A stretch of DNA of 64,000 bases from Jiangella muralis (GCF_001270745.1 NZ_KQ434753.1:341155-405154); one strand, 5' to 3'; shown: positions 1 to 9,356, numbered from the stretch's first letter. The notes: a model not told the origin generated them from the sequence alone. Translations and numbers: made by a program.

Positions 1-351
1 GTCGACCAGCGGCGTCGGGTTGATGAACGACTGGACGCCGTCGGAGCGGCGCACGTAGCGCAGCGGCTCCCACGTGCGGCCGCCGTCGCGGCTGCGGCGG
101 ACGGCGAGGTGGTGCGGGTCGGCGTCGTGCGGGGTGATGCGGGCCTCGGCGAAGGCAAGCACGGAGCCCGCCACCGTCGTCGTCAGGCCGAAGACGTGGA
201 AGACGGACAGGCCGTCGTCGCCGGCCTGGAAGACCAGCGACTCCTGGAACTCGCCCTCGGCGGAGCCGGCGGCGGCGAACGACGGCGTGGCCGAGGCCAG
301 CACACCGGCGGCGGCGGTGCCGAGGACGAGGGTGCGACGGCTGAGTTCCAC
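1..351 (-). CDS. Sialidase-like BNR-repeat exported protein (partial, C-terminus outside window)
   Basis: Only the first 117 codons lie in the window. The GTG start is preceded by AGGAG, which forms part of the upstream gene's stop context (TAAGGAG). The N-terminus has SRR followed by a hydrophobic Ala-rich stretch and an AxA site, as in a Tat signal peptide, so an exported enzyme is likely. The mature part has a stretch reading AVRRSRDGGRTWEPLRYV, which matches the SxDxGxTW Asp-box of sialidase and other BNR beta-propellers. In this family such proteins release terminal sialic acids or act on other glycosides; the substrate cannot be told from the N-terminus. It is the last visible gene of the LacI-led operon and sits 8 bp after the DapA/NanA-like gene, an order that suggests sugar-acid release followed by cleavage. 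Confidence 0.75.
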   Translation of the reverse strand, partial: MELSRRTLVLGTAAAGVLASATPSFAAAGSAEGEFQESLVFQAGDDGLSVFHVFGLTTTVAGSVLAFAEARITPHDADPHHLAVRRSRDGGRTWEPLRYVRRSDGVQSFINPTPLVD

Positions 352-359
352 GGTTCTCC

Positions 360-1274
360 TTAGCGAGGGGTGATCAGGTGGGCGTCGAGCGGACGGAGCA
401 GGTCCAGCAGCGCGGCCCGCTCGGCCGGGGTGACCGGTACGAACGGCGCGGCGACGTGCGGCGGGCAGAGCCCGAGGGAATCGAGGACGGCCTTGACGGA
501 TGGGACGCCCGGCCGGACGGCGTGCATCGTGATCAGCTGGTCGACGATCTCCTGGGCGGCGTCGGCGTCGGCCACCCGGCCGGACCGGAACGCGTCGTAC
601 AGCTCGACGCTCGGCACCGGTGCGACGTTCGCGATGCCCGGCACGATGCCGTCGGCGCCCGCCTCCAGCCCGGCCACCAGCTGCCGCTCCGAGCCCTGGC
701 TGACACCGACGCCGGCGCGGCGGCGGGCGGCGGCCACGATGTGGCCGAACAGCGCGAGGTCGCCGGAGCTGTCCTTGATGCCCACGACGTGCGTCATCGC
801 CAGCACCTCGTCCAGCACCGCGGGTGTCATCGGCACGCTGTAGCTCGGCACGTTGTACGCGACCACCGGCACGCCGAGCCCGGCGAACGCGGCGAAGTGC
901 GCGACCACCTCGTCGTCGCGATGCCGGAAGTAGATCGGCGGGCTGACGACGACGGCGTCGGGCTCGGCCAGGCGGACGGCGGCGGCCCGCTCCAGGGCCT
1001 CCGCGGTCCCGGCGGCCGTGACGTTGACCAGCACCGGGCCGTCGCCGGTCAGCTCACGCCAGCGGGCCGCGACCCCGGCCGCGAACTCCGGCATCGAGGC
1101 CTGCGTCAGCAGCGGCCCCTCGCCGTTGCTGCCGAACAGCATGAGGCTGCGCGCGCCGGCCTGGGCCAGCGCGTCGAGCAGGGCGTACGCCGCCGCGGCG
1201 GACGGCTCGCCGGGTGCGCTCATCGGCGTCACCAGCGGCACCATGACGCCGCTCAGGAGATTTCGGCCGTCCAC
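360..1274 (-). CDS. DapA/NanA-family class I aldolase (dihydrodipicolinate synthase-like)
   Basis: A 304-residue protein of the usual length for the DHDPS/N-acetylneuraminate lyase superfamily. Visible motifs are GSNGEG (48-53) in the position of the family's GTTGE/GSTGE motif, AYNVP with Tyr140, and GIKDSSGD with the predicted Schiff-base Lys167. The family cleaves or condenses pyruvate with an aldehyde. Members encoded in sugar operons are usually neuraminate lyases or keto-deoxy-sugar-acid aldolases rather than lysine biosynthetic enzymes, so a catabolic role next to the sialidase-like gene is inferred. The GTG start, one base after the upstream TGA, was chosen for translational coupling; an ATG 30 bases further in is possible. 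The exact substrate is not determined. Confidence 0.8.
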   Translation of the reverse strand: MDGRNLLSGVMVPLVTPMSAPGEPSAAAAYALLDALAQAGARSLMLFGSNGEGPLLTQASMPEFAAGVAARWRELTGDGPVLVNVTAAGTAEALERAAAVRLAEPDAVVVSPPIYFRHRDDEVVAHFAAFAGLGVPVVAYNVPSYSVPMTPAVLDEVLAMTHVVGIKDSSGDLALFGHIVAAARRRAGVGVSQGSERQLVAGLEAGADGIVPGIANVAPVPSVELYDAFRSGRVADADAAQEIVDQLITMHAVRPGVPSVKAVLDSLGLCPPHVAAPFVPVTPAERAALLDLLRPLDAHLITPR

Positions 1275-1275
1275 G

Positions 1276-2889
1276 TCAGTACCCCTTGATCGTCGGCCAG
1301 GCCAGCTCGACGCCGTCGGCGGCCAGCTCGTCCTGGAAGGCGGCCAGCCGGTCGCCCTGCTCGTGCACCTGTCCCGGCTCCAGCCCGCCGGCCATGCAGT
1401 GCGCCGCCAGCGCGCCGGCCACCTCGCCGACGTTCCATTCCACCGGGTGCAGCCGGTAGCAGCCGTTGGTGATGTGCGTCGTGCCGATGTTCTTGCCGGC
1501 CGGCAGCAGGTTGCGCACCCGCTGCGGCAGCAGCGCGCCGAGCGGGATCTGGAACGGGCTGCTGGCGACGTCGATGTAGGTGTCGCCGCCGGTCGATGGG
1601 TGCAGGTCGATGCGGTACATGCCGACGCCGACGGAGTCCCGGTACTCGACCGCACCGGCGTCGCCGCGCACGGCCAGCGACAGGTCCTGCTCGACAACGC
1701 GCCGCCGGGACAGGATGCGCCGTGACTCGCGGATGTACGGCGCCTTCGCCAGCCCGTCGGTCGTGCCCATGACGTCGCCGCGCAGCCGCAGCCCGGGCCA
1801 GCCGGTGCCGCCGTCGGGCCGCGGCGCCTCGGTCTGCAGCCAGTACAGCATCGACATGGACAGCTCGCGGGCGCCGGCGAGGTGCTTGTCGCGCTCCTCG
1901 TCGCTGACGCCGATCAGCGGGCCGGGCAGGTAGTCGATCATCGGCCAGTTGACGACGGTGACGTCGCTGTCGGCGAACCCGGGCCGGAACACCGACCGCG
2001 AGACGATGCGCCGGAACGCCCACAGCTCGCGGTCGCCGGGGTCCTTGGACTGGTCGGCCACGACCGGGCCGGTGTCGCCGTTGGGCAGGAACGCCCGCTC
2101 GAACGGCTCGAGCGTGCGCGGGTCCGGCGCACGCAGGCTGATCAGCGGGTTCGGCCACTTCGGCGGCTGGTACTCGCGCCAGGCGGCGTACCCGGCCGGA
2201 CGGTCGACGGTGTGGTCCTCGCCGGCGCGGTGGTCGACCGCGAACACCCACGAGAACGCCTGCATGTTGTCCGGCTGCGCCTCGTCCGGCGCACTCGGCT
2301 CGCCGGTGTCGTGCCGCGACTCGAACCCGGTGACGTGCTCGGTGCCGGTGAGCGGCAGCAGGTCGCCCAGCTCGGTCGCGTCCAGGACGTACGGGGCGCG
2401 CACCTCCAGCCGGTCGCCGTCGGGGCCCTCGACCACGACGGCGGTGACGCGGTCGCCGTCGACGGAGGCGGCCACCGGGCGGTGCCGGTACAGGACGCGC
2501 AGCCGGCCGGCCGCGATCCACGGCGCCACCATCGCCTCGAGCACGGCGGCGCCGGCCCGCGGCTCGTGACAGAGGCGGCTCACCCGGCCCTGGCCGGGGT
2601 TGAGGTCGCGCGCGTCGCGGGCCCAGTCGGCCAGCGGGTACCAGGTGCGGTAGTAGGCGCGGATGTTCTCGCGCAGCTCGCGGTAGCTGCGGGTGCTGCC
2701 GAACCGCTCGATCCAGGTGTGCTCGTCCGGCGGGACGCCCTGGCTGGTCAGCTGGCCGCCGATCCAGTCGGTCTCCTCGGTGAGCAGGACGGACCTGCCT
2801 CGCCGCAGCGCCGCGAGGGCCGCGGCGACGCCGCCGAGCCCACCGCCCACCACGAGGATGTCGGTCGTCGTTGCCGTCTCACTGCTCAC
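1276..2889 (-). CDS. FAD-dependent oxidoreductase (FAD_oxidored family)
   Basis: A 537-residue protein with an N-terminal Rossmann dinucleotide-binding motif GGGLGG at residues 15-20, followed by the GGQLTSQG segment typical of the FAD_oxidored (PF12831) group often found in polysaccharide and sugar utilisation loci of soil bacteria. No signal peptide is seen, so it is probably cytoplasmic. Its GTG start overlaps the stop of the upstream glycosidase by 4 bp (GTGA). In this operon it may oxidise a released sugar or a modified glycone; no substrate is assigned. Longer in-frame starts would run into the upstream gene and were not used. Confidence 0.8.
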   Translation of the reverse strand: MSSETATTTDILVVGGGLGGVAAALAALRRGRSVLLTEETDWIGGQLTSQGVPPDEHTWIERFGSTRSYRELRENIRAYYRTWYPLADWARDARDLNPGQGRVSRLCHEPRAGAAVLEAMVAPWIAAGRLRVLYRHRPVAASVDGDRVTAVVVEGPDGDRLEVRAPYVLDATELGDLLPLTGTEHVTGFESRHDTGEPSAPDEAQPDNMQAFSWVFAVDHRAGEDHTVDRPAGYAAWREYQPPKWPNPLISLRAPDPRTLEPFERAFLPNGDTGPVVADQSKDPGDRELWAFRRIVSRSVFRPGFADSDVTVVNWPMIDYLPGPLIGVSDEERDKHLAGARELSMSMLYWLQTEAPRPDGGTGWPGLRLRGDVMGTTDGLAKAPYIRESRRILSRRRVVEQDLSLAVRGDAGAVEYRDSVGVGMYRIDLHPSTGGDTYIDVASSPFQIPLGALLPQRVRNLLPAGKNIGTTHITNGCYRLHPVEWNVGEVAGALAAHCMAGGLEPGQVHEQGDRLAAFQDELAADGVELAWPTIKGY

Positions 2890-4847
2890 GCGGGTGTTCC
2901 CTCTCTGACGAACTGGACGTGCCGGGTGCCGCCGTCGACGGTGACGGCTTGCGGCTCGCCTTCGATGCACACATCACCCGTGCCGGTGACGGTCGCGCTG
3001 ACCTCGTCTGACGTGCGCCGGTACGCGGTGACGACGACGCCCGGCGCGGCGTCGACCAGCACGGCGCCGTCGAGCGTGACGACCAGCCGGTCGCCCGCCG
3101 TCACCGTCAGCCGGCCGTCGCCGAGCGGCAGGTTGCGCAGCTCGGCCGGCCGGCCCGGGTGGGCGAAGCGCCAGCCGTCCGCCCGGGCCTCGGCCAGCTC
3201 GCCGAACGCGAGGTGGGCCAGCAGCCCGCCCCACGCCATCAGCCCGTCCGAGCGCTGCTGGAACCCGGTGAGGTCCTCGCCGTCGAAGGCCGGGTAGTTC
3301 TCCCGAACCGCGCTGTGCGTCTCCCACTCGGCGAGGAACAGCTCCAGCAGCGCGCCGGACACCGCCCGGCTGTGGTCGCGCAGGTCGTAGCGGCGCAGCC
3401 CCTGGACCGCGAGGTAGGCCATCGGCGCCCAGATGCGGCCGCGCCAGTAGGTGGCGGCGAAGCCGGTGTCGTTACGGGCGACGCTGGGCAGCGGCCGGTC
3501 GCCGCCGAGCACGTCCGGCGCGAGCAGCGCGTCGGCGATCTCCGCCGCCACCTCCGGCGACGGGAAGCCGCCGAGCAGCGGGTAGAGCAGCGTCGGCGAG
3601 ACGTGCGGGTCGTGCGTGCCGTCGGCGCGGACGTTGCGGTAGCCCTGTGCGTCGTCGTCCCAGAACAGCGTCGCCGCGGTGGCCCGGTCATGCTCGGCCT
3701 CGGCGGTCAGCCGGGTGGCGGTGGCGTCGTCGCCGAGGATCGTGGCGATGGTGGCCAGCGCCTCGGCATCGGCGACGTGCAGTGCGTTGAGGCCGGCGTC
3801 GGCGAGGTCCATCGTGTGCGTCGCCGGGTCGTAGGTCGCCTCGTCGTACATCGGCGAGTCGTCCAGTCCGGACTCGCGCTTGGTGCGGTCCAGCGTGGCC
3901 GACTCCGGATCGCCGTCGATCGGGTCGGATCCCCAGGTGAGCACGCCGTGTGGGCCGCGTCGGTGTGCGGGCCACCAGTCGTGCCAGGCCAGCAGGCCGG
4001 GGAAGGTCTCGTCGAGCAGGCGCCGGTCGCGGGTGTCGTCGGACAGCCCGCCGGCGAGGTACGCCGACAGGACGGTCATGGCGCCGACCGGCGGCTGCGA
4101 CCGGTCCCAGGTGGTGCCGCGCTCGTCGCTGACCCGGTTCGGGATCATCCCGGCGGCGTCGGCGAACGGCAGGATCTGGCCCAGGATGCCGCGGGCGTAG
4201 TCGCGGTCGACGACGCTCGCGACCAGCCCGGTGAAGAAGGTGTCCCACGCGTGCAGCGCCCAGCTGCCGTAGAACCCCTGCCGCTCGACGCTGACGAAGT
4301 CGCGCGACGTCGGGGTGAGGACGCGGTCGAGGTCCGGCACGTGGATGGTGTTCCAGCTGACGGCGCGGGTGAGCGCATCGGCGGCGGTCCCGTACCAGCC
4401 GGCCGACCGGGGCCGGACGGCGTCGGCGGCGGCCCGGTGCTCCTCGACGACGGCGCTGGTGTCCCGCACCGTCGCCGCCGAGGCGAGCGGCGCGATGAGG
4501 AAGTCGTCGCCGTCCCGCTCCAGCCGCCAGCCGCTCTCGTCCGGCCAGTCGACGACGACGGTCCCCTCGGATTCGGCCCGCACGTGCAGCTCGTCGCCGG
4601 GGCCGCCGGCCATGACCAGCCGCAGCTCGACGCCGTCGACCTCGACCGTGACCTCGGCGAACGAGCCGTCGACGGTGTGGTGGCCGAGCCGGACCAGGCC
4701 GTGCCGCCAGGTGAAGCCGTCAAGCACGGCAGTCCCGCCGGCGTCGAGCAGGCCGAACCGGACCCGCAGCCCGGACGGCAGGTGCGTCATGCCGGTGTGG
4801 GTGCGGACGTCCCAGGTGTTCCAGCCTCGGGGTTCGGGGACGGTCAT
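2886..4847 (-). CDS. GH63/mannosylglycerate-hydrolase-like (alpha/alpha)6 glycosidase
   Basis: A 653-residue protein. Residues 1-150 form a beta-rich N-terminal domain and residues 150-560 an (alpha/alpha)6 barrel. SWALHAWDTFF (195-205), SGLDDSP (326-332) and YWRGRIW (467-473) match conserved blocks of the GH63 and MGH1-like family; the Asp in SGLDDSP is the expected catalytic acid position. There is no signal peptide, so it should act in the cytoplasm on an imported oligosaccharide or glycoside. The ATG overlaps the upstream ATPase stop by 4 bp (ATGA). Family members include alpha-glucosidases and mannosylglycerate/glucosylglycerate hydrolases; which activity applies here cannot be decided by eye. 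Confidence 0.78.
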   Translation of the reverse strand: MTVPEPRGWNTWDVRTHTGMTHLPSGLRVRFGLLDAGGTAVLDGFTWRHGLVRLGHHTVDGSFAEVTVEVDGVELRLVMAGGPGDELHVRAESEGTVVVDWPDESGWRLERDGDDFLIAPLASAATVRDTSAVVEEHRAAADAVRPRSAGWYGTAADALTRAVSWNTIHVPDLDRVLTPTSRDFVSVERQGFYGSWALHAWDTFFTGLVASVVDRDYARGILGQILPFADAAGMIPNRVSDERGTTWDRSQPPVGAMTVLSAYLAGGLSDDTRDRRLLDETFPGLLAWHDWWPAHRRGPHGVLTWGSDPIDGDPESATLDRTKRESGLDDSPMYDEATYDPATHTMDLADAGLNALHVADAEALATIATILGDDATATRLTAEAEHDRATAATLFWDDDAQGYRNVRADGTHDPHVSPTLLYPLLGGFPSPEVAAEIADALLAPDVLGGDRPLPSVARNDTGFAATYWRGRIWAPMAYLAVQGLRRYDLRDHSRAVSGALLELFLAEWETHSAVRENYPAFDGEDLTGFQQRSDGLMAWGGLLAHLAFGELAEARADGWRFAHPGRPAELRNLPLGDGRLTVTAGDRLVVTLDGAVLVDAAPGVVVTAYRRTSDEVSATVTGTGDVCIEGEPQAVTVDGGTRHVQFVREGTPA

Positions 4848-5632
4848 GCCGTCACCGCCGGGCCGGCGTCGTCGAGGTCGAGGGCGGCGTCGAGCAGCGC
4901 GCGGGTGTACTCGTGCTTCGGCGCCGCCAGCACCTCGGTGGCCGGGCCCTCCTCGACGATCTGGCCGCTGCGCATGACGGCGACGCGGTCGGCGATCTGG
5001 TGCACGACGCCGAGGTCGTGCGAGATGAACAGCATGGCCAGGTGGTGGGTGCGGCGCAGGTCGACCAGCAGCCGCAGGATCTGTGCCTGCACGCTCACGT
5101 CCAGCGCCGACACCGCCTCGTCGCAGACCAGCAGCCGCGGCCGCACGGCCAGCGCGCGGGCGATGCTGACCCGCTGGCACTGCCCGCCGGACAGGTCGCC
5201 GGGCCGCCGGTCGGCGACGTCGGCGTCCATACCGACGTCGGCGAGCAGCGCGTGCAGCGCCGCGGTCCGGTCGCCGTCCGGTGCGGTGGACGGGTGGGTG
5301 CGCCACGCCTCGCCGATGATCGCGGCGATGCTCATCCGCGGGTTCAGCGACGACCGCGGGTCCTGGAACACCATCTGCACGGCCCGCTGCAGCTCCGCCG
5401 GGCGGCGCCCGACCCGCTCCAGCGGCCGGCCCTCGAACGTGACGGTGCCGGCGTCGGGCCGCTGCAGGCCGGCGACGCAGCGCGCGACGGTGGTCTTGCC
5501 CGATCCCGACTCGCCGACCAGCCCGACCGTCTCCTCGGCGCCGACATCCAGGCTGACGCCGTCGACGGCCACGAACGGGTCGCGCCGCCGGCCGAACGTC
5601 ACCCTCAGGTCGCGGATCTCCAGCAACGTCAC
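4844..5632 (-). CDS. Oligopeptide/dipeptide-type ABC transporter ATPase (OppF/DppF-like)
   Basis: A 262-residue NBD with Walker [10 protein letters not shown] (40-48), signature LSGGQ (147-151), Walker B LLVCDE (167-172) and the switch His in FISHD. The second ATPase of an Opp/Dpp-type importer normally pairs with the OppD-like protein encoded just upstream. It lacks the C-terminal Cys-rich extension present in its partner and is somewhat shorter than many OppF proteins. The gap to the upstream ATPase gene (211 bp) is unusual in an operon otherwise made of 4-bp overlaps and holds an array of inverted 11-bp repeats. Opp-type systems in glycosidase operons commonly import oligosaccharides rather than peptides. 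Confidence 0.88.
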   Translation of the reverse strand: MTLLEIRDLRVTFGRRRDPFVAVDGVSLDVGAEETVGLVGESGSGKTTVARCVAGLQRPDAGTVTFEGRPLERVGRRPAELQRAVQMVFQDPRSSLNPRMSIAAIIGEAWRTHPSTAPDGDRTAALHALLADVGMDADVADRRPGDLSGGQCQRVSIARALAVRPRLLVCDEAVSALDVSVQAQILRLLVDLRRTHHLAMLFISHDLGVVHQIADRVAVMRSGQIVEEGPATEVLAAPKHEYTRALLDAALDLDDAGPAVTA

Positions 5633-5660
5633 GACAGCACCCCCTCGGCTGCGAGCCGAC

Positions 5661-5806
5661 GATCAGGTGACGAACTAGTCTGTTCCGCCGCGTCTTCGTC
5701 ACCTGATCGTTTCCGGTCCACATGCTGGAGATGATCAGGTGACCAAACGCCCACCGCTGCCGGGCTCCACGTCACCTGATCGTTCCCGAGAAGATGATCA
5801 GGTGAC
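5661..5806. repeat. Five alternating copies of the 11-bp repeat GATCAGGTGAC
   Basis: Copies in the + orientation start at 5661, 5733 and 5796. Copies in the inverted orientation (GTCACCTGATC) start at 5698 and 5771. A truncated GATCAGG lies at 5815-5821. Orientation alternates strictly, so any two neighbours can pair as an 11-bp stem with loops of 14-27 nt. The array fills most of the 211-bp gap between the two ATPase genes of the operon. It could be a REP/BIME-like element, a set of hairpins that stabilises or attenuates the operon mRNA, or an array of protein sites. Confidence 0.9.
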
Positions 5807-5843
5807 ACAGCGGCGATCAGGGATCGGTCTCGCGCCGGACGGT

Positions 5844-6863
5844 TCACGGGGCGAGCACCTCCTCGGCGAAGTGGCAGGCGGCGGCGCGGCCGGGGGCGAC
5901 CTCGCGGACGGCGGGCACCTCGGTGCGGCAGCGGTCGCGGGCGATCGGGCAGCGCGGGTGGAACGGGCAGCCGGCCGGGCGGTTCGCCGGGGTGGCCGGC
6001 GCGCCGGGCAGCGGGTCGGCCAGCGCGGTCTTCGTCCGGACCGCCGGCACACTGCGGACCAGCGCCTTCGTGTACGGGTGGGCCGGGCGGCGCAGCACGA
6101 CGGGCGCCGGGCCGCGCTCGGCCACCCGCCCGGCGTACATGACGACGACCTCCGAGGCGACGTTCGCGACCACCCGCAGGTCGTGGCTGACCAGCAGCAC
6201 CGACAGCCCCTCGTCCTGCTGGATCGTCTGGAGCAGCGTCAGGATCCGGGCCTGGACGGTGACGTCGAGCGCCGTCGTCGGCTCGTCGGCCAGCAGCAGC
6301 GACGGGCTGCCGGCCAGCGCCAGCGCGATCATCGCCCGTTGCCGCAGGCCGCCGGAGAACTCGTGCGGGTAGCGGTTCGCCCGCTCGGCCGGGTCCGGCA
6401 CGCCGGCGCGGTCCAGCAGCTCGACCACCCGCCGGCGCACCTCGGCCCGGCCGACGCCGTCGCGGCGCAGGATCTCGCCGACCTGGCGGCCGATCCGCTG
6501 CGTCGGGTTCAGCGCGGCCAGCGGGTCCTGGAAGATCATCGAGATCTCGTGGCCGCGGGCCTTCCGGCGGCGGGCGCCGTCGGCGTGCAGCAGGTCCTCG
6601 CCCCGCCACAGCAGCCGCCCGCCGGTGCGGGCGCCGTCCGGGAGCAGCCCGATGATCGCGTTGGCGGTCATCGTCTTGCCGCTGCCGGACTCCCCGATCA
6701 GGCCGACCGTGGTGCCGGCCGGCACGTCGAACGACACGCCGTCGACCACCCTGACGTCGCCCCGCGTCCCCGGCAGGTCGACGGTCAGCCCGTCGACCTG
6801 CAGCAACGCCTCGTGCTGGGCCACTGGGGCGCCGCCGGTTCGCGCCGTCCGCACGTCGCTCAC
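5844..6863 (-). CDS. Oligopeptide/dipeptide-type ABC transporter ATPase (OppD/DppD-like)
   Basis: A 339-residue NBD with Walker A GESGSGKT (57-64), signature FSGGLRQR (169-176, the usual variant in this subfamily) and Walker B LLLADEP (189-195). The C-terminal oligopeptide-transporter extension carries [14 protein letters not shown], a Cys cluster known in OppD/DppD proteins to bind an iron-sulfur cluster in some members. The ATG overlaps the stop of the solute-binding protein gene by 4 bp. With the OppF-like partner it should power the two permeases encoded upstream in the same operon. Confidence 0.9.
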   Translation of the reverse strand: MSDVRTARTGGAPVAQHEALLQVDGLTVDLPGTRGDVRVVDGVSFDVPAGTTVGLIGESGSGKTMTANAIIGLLPDGARTGGRLLWRGEDLLHADGARRRKARGHEISMIFQDPLAALNPTQRIGRQVGEILRRDGVGRAEVRRRVVELLDRAGVPDPAERANRYPHEFSGGLRQRAMIALALAGSPSLLLADEPTTALDVTVQARILTLLQTIQQDEGLSVLLVSHDLRVVANVASEVVVMYAGRVAERGPAPVVLRRPAHPYTKALVRSVPAVRTKTALADPLPGAPATPANRPAGCPFHPRCPIARDRCRTEVPAVREVAPGRAAACHFAEEVLAP

Positions 6864-8401
6864 GAGCCCGAGACCGTCACCTTCGAGAAGTCGGGCAGGC
6901 CGCTCGGGTCGGGGGTGAAGCCGTCGAGGTCGCTGTTCCAGGCGTAGGCCAGGCTGACCGCCATCGGGTACATGCCGACCGCGTCGCGCCAGATGATCTC
7001 GCTGGCCTGGCCATACAGGTCGGTCCGCTCGGCCTCGTCGCTGGTGGCGCTGGCGGCGGCGAGCAGGGCGTCCAGCTCCGGGTTGCAGTAGCCGTTGCGG
7101 CCGGCCGCGCAGGTGTAGAGGCGGCCGAGGTTGCTGGCCGCGTCGTACGTCGGGGTGGCCAGCTGCTGGAAGTTGACGTCCCAGTTCAGCGCCAGCAGGT
7201 CCTCGGTGAAGACGGCCTGCTCCTTCTCCAGCGGCTCGACGGTGACGCCGATCTCGGCGAGGTCGGACACGACGGCCTGGATGAACGGGCGGAACTCGGC
7301 GTTGGCGAACTGCAGCCGCAGCGTCTGCGAGAAGTCGAAGCCGGCCGCCGTCAGCGCCGCCTGGGCCGCCTCGGGGTCGAAGCCGACCGGCTCCTGCGGC
7401 GAGTGGCCCAGCACCAGCGGCGACACCGGCGCGTCGGCCAGCTCACCGGTCTCCGGGTAGAGCGTGGAGATGATCGTCTCGAAGTCGACCGCCTGCCACA
7501 GCGCCCGCCGCACCTCCGGCGTCGTCAGCGCCGGGATCGACGAGTTGAACCACATCGTGTACACGGCGGTGCTCTGCACGGTCTCGACGGTCAGCGTGTC
7601 CTCGCCCTGCAGCGCGCCGAGCTGGTCGTCCGGGATGCCCCAGACGACGTCGACCTCGCCGGTGCGCAGCGCGGTCAGGCGCGCCGACAGCTCCGGGATG
7701 TTCCGGACGGTGACGGTGTCGACCTGCGGCACGTCGCCCCAGTAGCTCTCGTTCGGCGCCAGCTCGAGCGAGTCGCCCGGGGTGAACGCGCCGACGGTGA
7801 ACGGGCCGGAGCCGACCGGCGCGGTGAAGAACGCGGTGTCGTCGGGCGCGACGCCGGCCGGGATGACGTAGAAGATCAGCAGCTTGCCCGGGACGGCGGC
7901 GTCGGGCACCGGCGACGTGATGGTCACCTCGGTGTCCGACGCGGAGGTCATCGTGTACTCGGGGAAGTTGCCGGCGTTGGGGCCGTCCAGCGCGATCATC
8001 CGGTCGAACGACGCCACGACGTCCTCGGCCGTCACCGGCTCGCCGTCGCTGAACGTGGCGTCGTCGCGCAGGGTGAACGTCCACTGCGTGACATCGGCGT
8101 TCGCCGTCCACTCCGCGGCGAGGTCGCCGACCAGCGAGCCGTCGGCGGACGGGCGGACCAGCCGGCTAAAGATCGCCTGGCCGGCGAACTGGGTGCCGGT
8201 CGAGGCGCCCTGGGCGCCGTGCGGATCGAGGCTCTCGATCGGGTACGTGCCGGCCGCGACGATGTCGCCGCCGGTCGCCTCGCCGGAGTCACCGGCGTCG
8301 GCGGTGTCGTCACCGCCGGACGTCGTCGAACACGCCGCGAGCAGCAGCGCGGCGGCCGCGGCGACGGTCGTCGCGAGGCGGCGGCCCCTGAATCGGGTCA
8401 T
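6860..8401 (-). CDS. Family 5 extracellular solute-binding lipoprotein (Dpp/Opp type)
   Basis: A 513-residue protein, normal for SBP_bac_5. The N-terminus has basic residues, an Ala/Leu core and the lipobox LLAAC with Cys24, followed by a Gly/Asp/Ser-rich linker, so it should be a membrane-anchored lipoprotein. The body begins with GGDIVAAGTYPIESLDPHG, like the family opening with the first strand and the SLDP motif. It captures substrate for the permeases encoded just upstream. AAAGGAG lies 7 nt before the ATG. The 79-bp gap to the permease gene is one of only two sizeable gaps in the operon and may carry an internal translation or processing signal. Confidence 0.9.
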   Translation of the reverse strand: MTRFRGRRLATTVAAAAALLLAACSTTSGGDDTADAGDSGEATGGDIVAAGTYPIESLDPHGAQGASTGTQFAGQAIFSRLVRPSADGSLVGDLAAEWTANADVTQWTFTLRDDATFSDGEPVTAEDVVASFDRMIALDGPNAGNFPEYTMTSASDTEVTITSPVPDAAVPGKLLIFYVIPAGVAPDDTAFFTAPVGSGPFTVGAFTPGDSLELAPNESYWGDVPQVDTVTVRNIPELSARLTALRTGEVDVVWGIPDDQLGALQGEDTLTVETVQSTAVYTMWFNSSIPALTTPEVRRALWQAVDFETIISTLYPETGELADAPVSPLVLGHSPQEPVGFDPEAAQAALTAAGFDFSQTLRLQFANAEFRPFIQAVVSDLAEIGVTVEPLEKEQAVFTEDLLALNWDVNFQQLATPTYDAASNLGRLYTCAAGRNGYCNPELDALLAAASATSDEAERTDLYGQASEIIWRDAVGMYPMAVSLAYAWNSDLDGFTPDPSGLPDFSKVTVSGS

Positions 8402-8480
8402 GGGATGGCTCCTTTGTCGCTGGTCTTCTATTCGCTTGTGGGACTTGGCGCCGCTTGGGACCTCGCGGTCGGCTTCAGGG

Positions 8481-9356
8481 TTACGCGTCGCGGCGGCCGC
8501 GCCCGTACCGGGCGGTCAGCTGGTCGCCGAGGATCCCGACGTTGATGATCAGCAGCGACAGCGCGATGCCGGGGAGGGTGGAGATCCACCACGCCGTCTC
8601 GAGATAGGCCTTGCCGTTCGCGATGGTCTGCCCCCACGACACCGTCGATGAGGGCAGCCCGATGCCGAGGAAGCTCAGGCCCGCCTCGGCCAGCACGACC
8701 AGCGCGAACTCCAGCGTCGCCAGCGCCACGATCGGGCCGGCGGTGAACGGGAGGATGTGCCGCCAGAGGATCGAGCGCTGCGGCACGCCGAGCACCCGGG
8801 CCGCGTCGACCCAGGCCCGTTCCCGCAGTGACAGGGCCACGCTGCGGGTGACCCGGGCGAACGAGATCCACGCGGTGGCCGACAGCGCGACCACCACCAG
8901 CAGGACGCTGCGCTGGAACGCCCCGGCGATGACGATGGCCAGCAGGATCGCGGGGAACGCCAGCAGCACGTCGAAGATGCGGGCGAGGACGGCGTCCAGC
9001 CAGCCGCGCGCGTACCCGGCGACGGCGCCGAGCAGCAGCCCGACGACGCTGGCCACACCCACCGTCGCGACGCCGATGAGCACCGACGTGCGGGCGCCGT
9101 AGACGATCTGGGCCAGCACGTCGCGGCCGAGGTCGTCGGTGCCGAGCCAGGCGGTGCCGCCGTCGGCCGTCGTCGACCCCGGCGACAGCAACCGATCCTC
9201 CAGCGGCGTGTGCACCGGGTCGTAGTCGAGCAGCAGCGGGCCGACCAGCCCGACCAGCACGTACAGGCCGATGACGACGTACGGTACCTTCCCCAGCCAG
9301 CCGCCGCGGCGGCGCCGGGTGGCCAGCGGCGTGTCCAGGGTGACGGCGGCGGTCAC
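8481..9356 (-). CDS. ABC transporter permease (DppC/OppC-like)
   Basis: A 291-residue inner-membrane protein with an N-terminal TM segment, the OppC_N region (PLLLDYDPVHTPLEDRL, then GTDDLGRDVLAQIVYGAR, a strong family motif) and a BPD_transp_1 domain with about five further TM segments. The EAA loop is in the region RERAWVDAARVLGVPQR. The GTG start overlaps the DppB-like stop by 4 bp (GTGA). It forms the second half of the channel with the DppB-like protein. Confidence 0.9.
   Translation of the reverse strand: MTAAVTLDTPLATRRRRGGWLGKVPYVVIGLYVLVGLVGPLLLDYDPVHTPLEDRLLSPGSTTADGGTAWLGTDDLGRDVLAQIVYGARTSVLIGVATVGVASVVGLLLGAVAGYARGWLDAVLARIFDVLLAFPAILLAIVIAGAFQRSVLLVVVALSATAWISFARVTRSVALSLRERAWVDAARVLGVPQRSILWRHILPFTAGPIVALATLEFALVVLAEAGLSFLGIGLPSSTVSWGQTIANGKAYLETAWWISTLPGIALSLLIINVGILGDQLTARYGRGRRDA

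Noticed and set aside
371-379. Further copy of GATCAGGTG near the left end
   Set aside because: It lies inside the aldolase coding sequence, is incomplete and has no inverted partner nearby.
3159-5678. Long ORF on the + strand opposite the glycosidase and ATPase genes
   Set aside because: Its protein has no family motif and is rich in Arg and Gly, as expected of a shadow frame in GC-rich DNA; the minus-strand genes have clear motifs.
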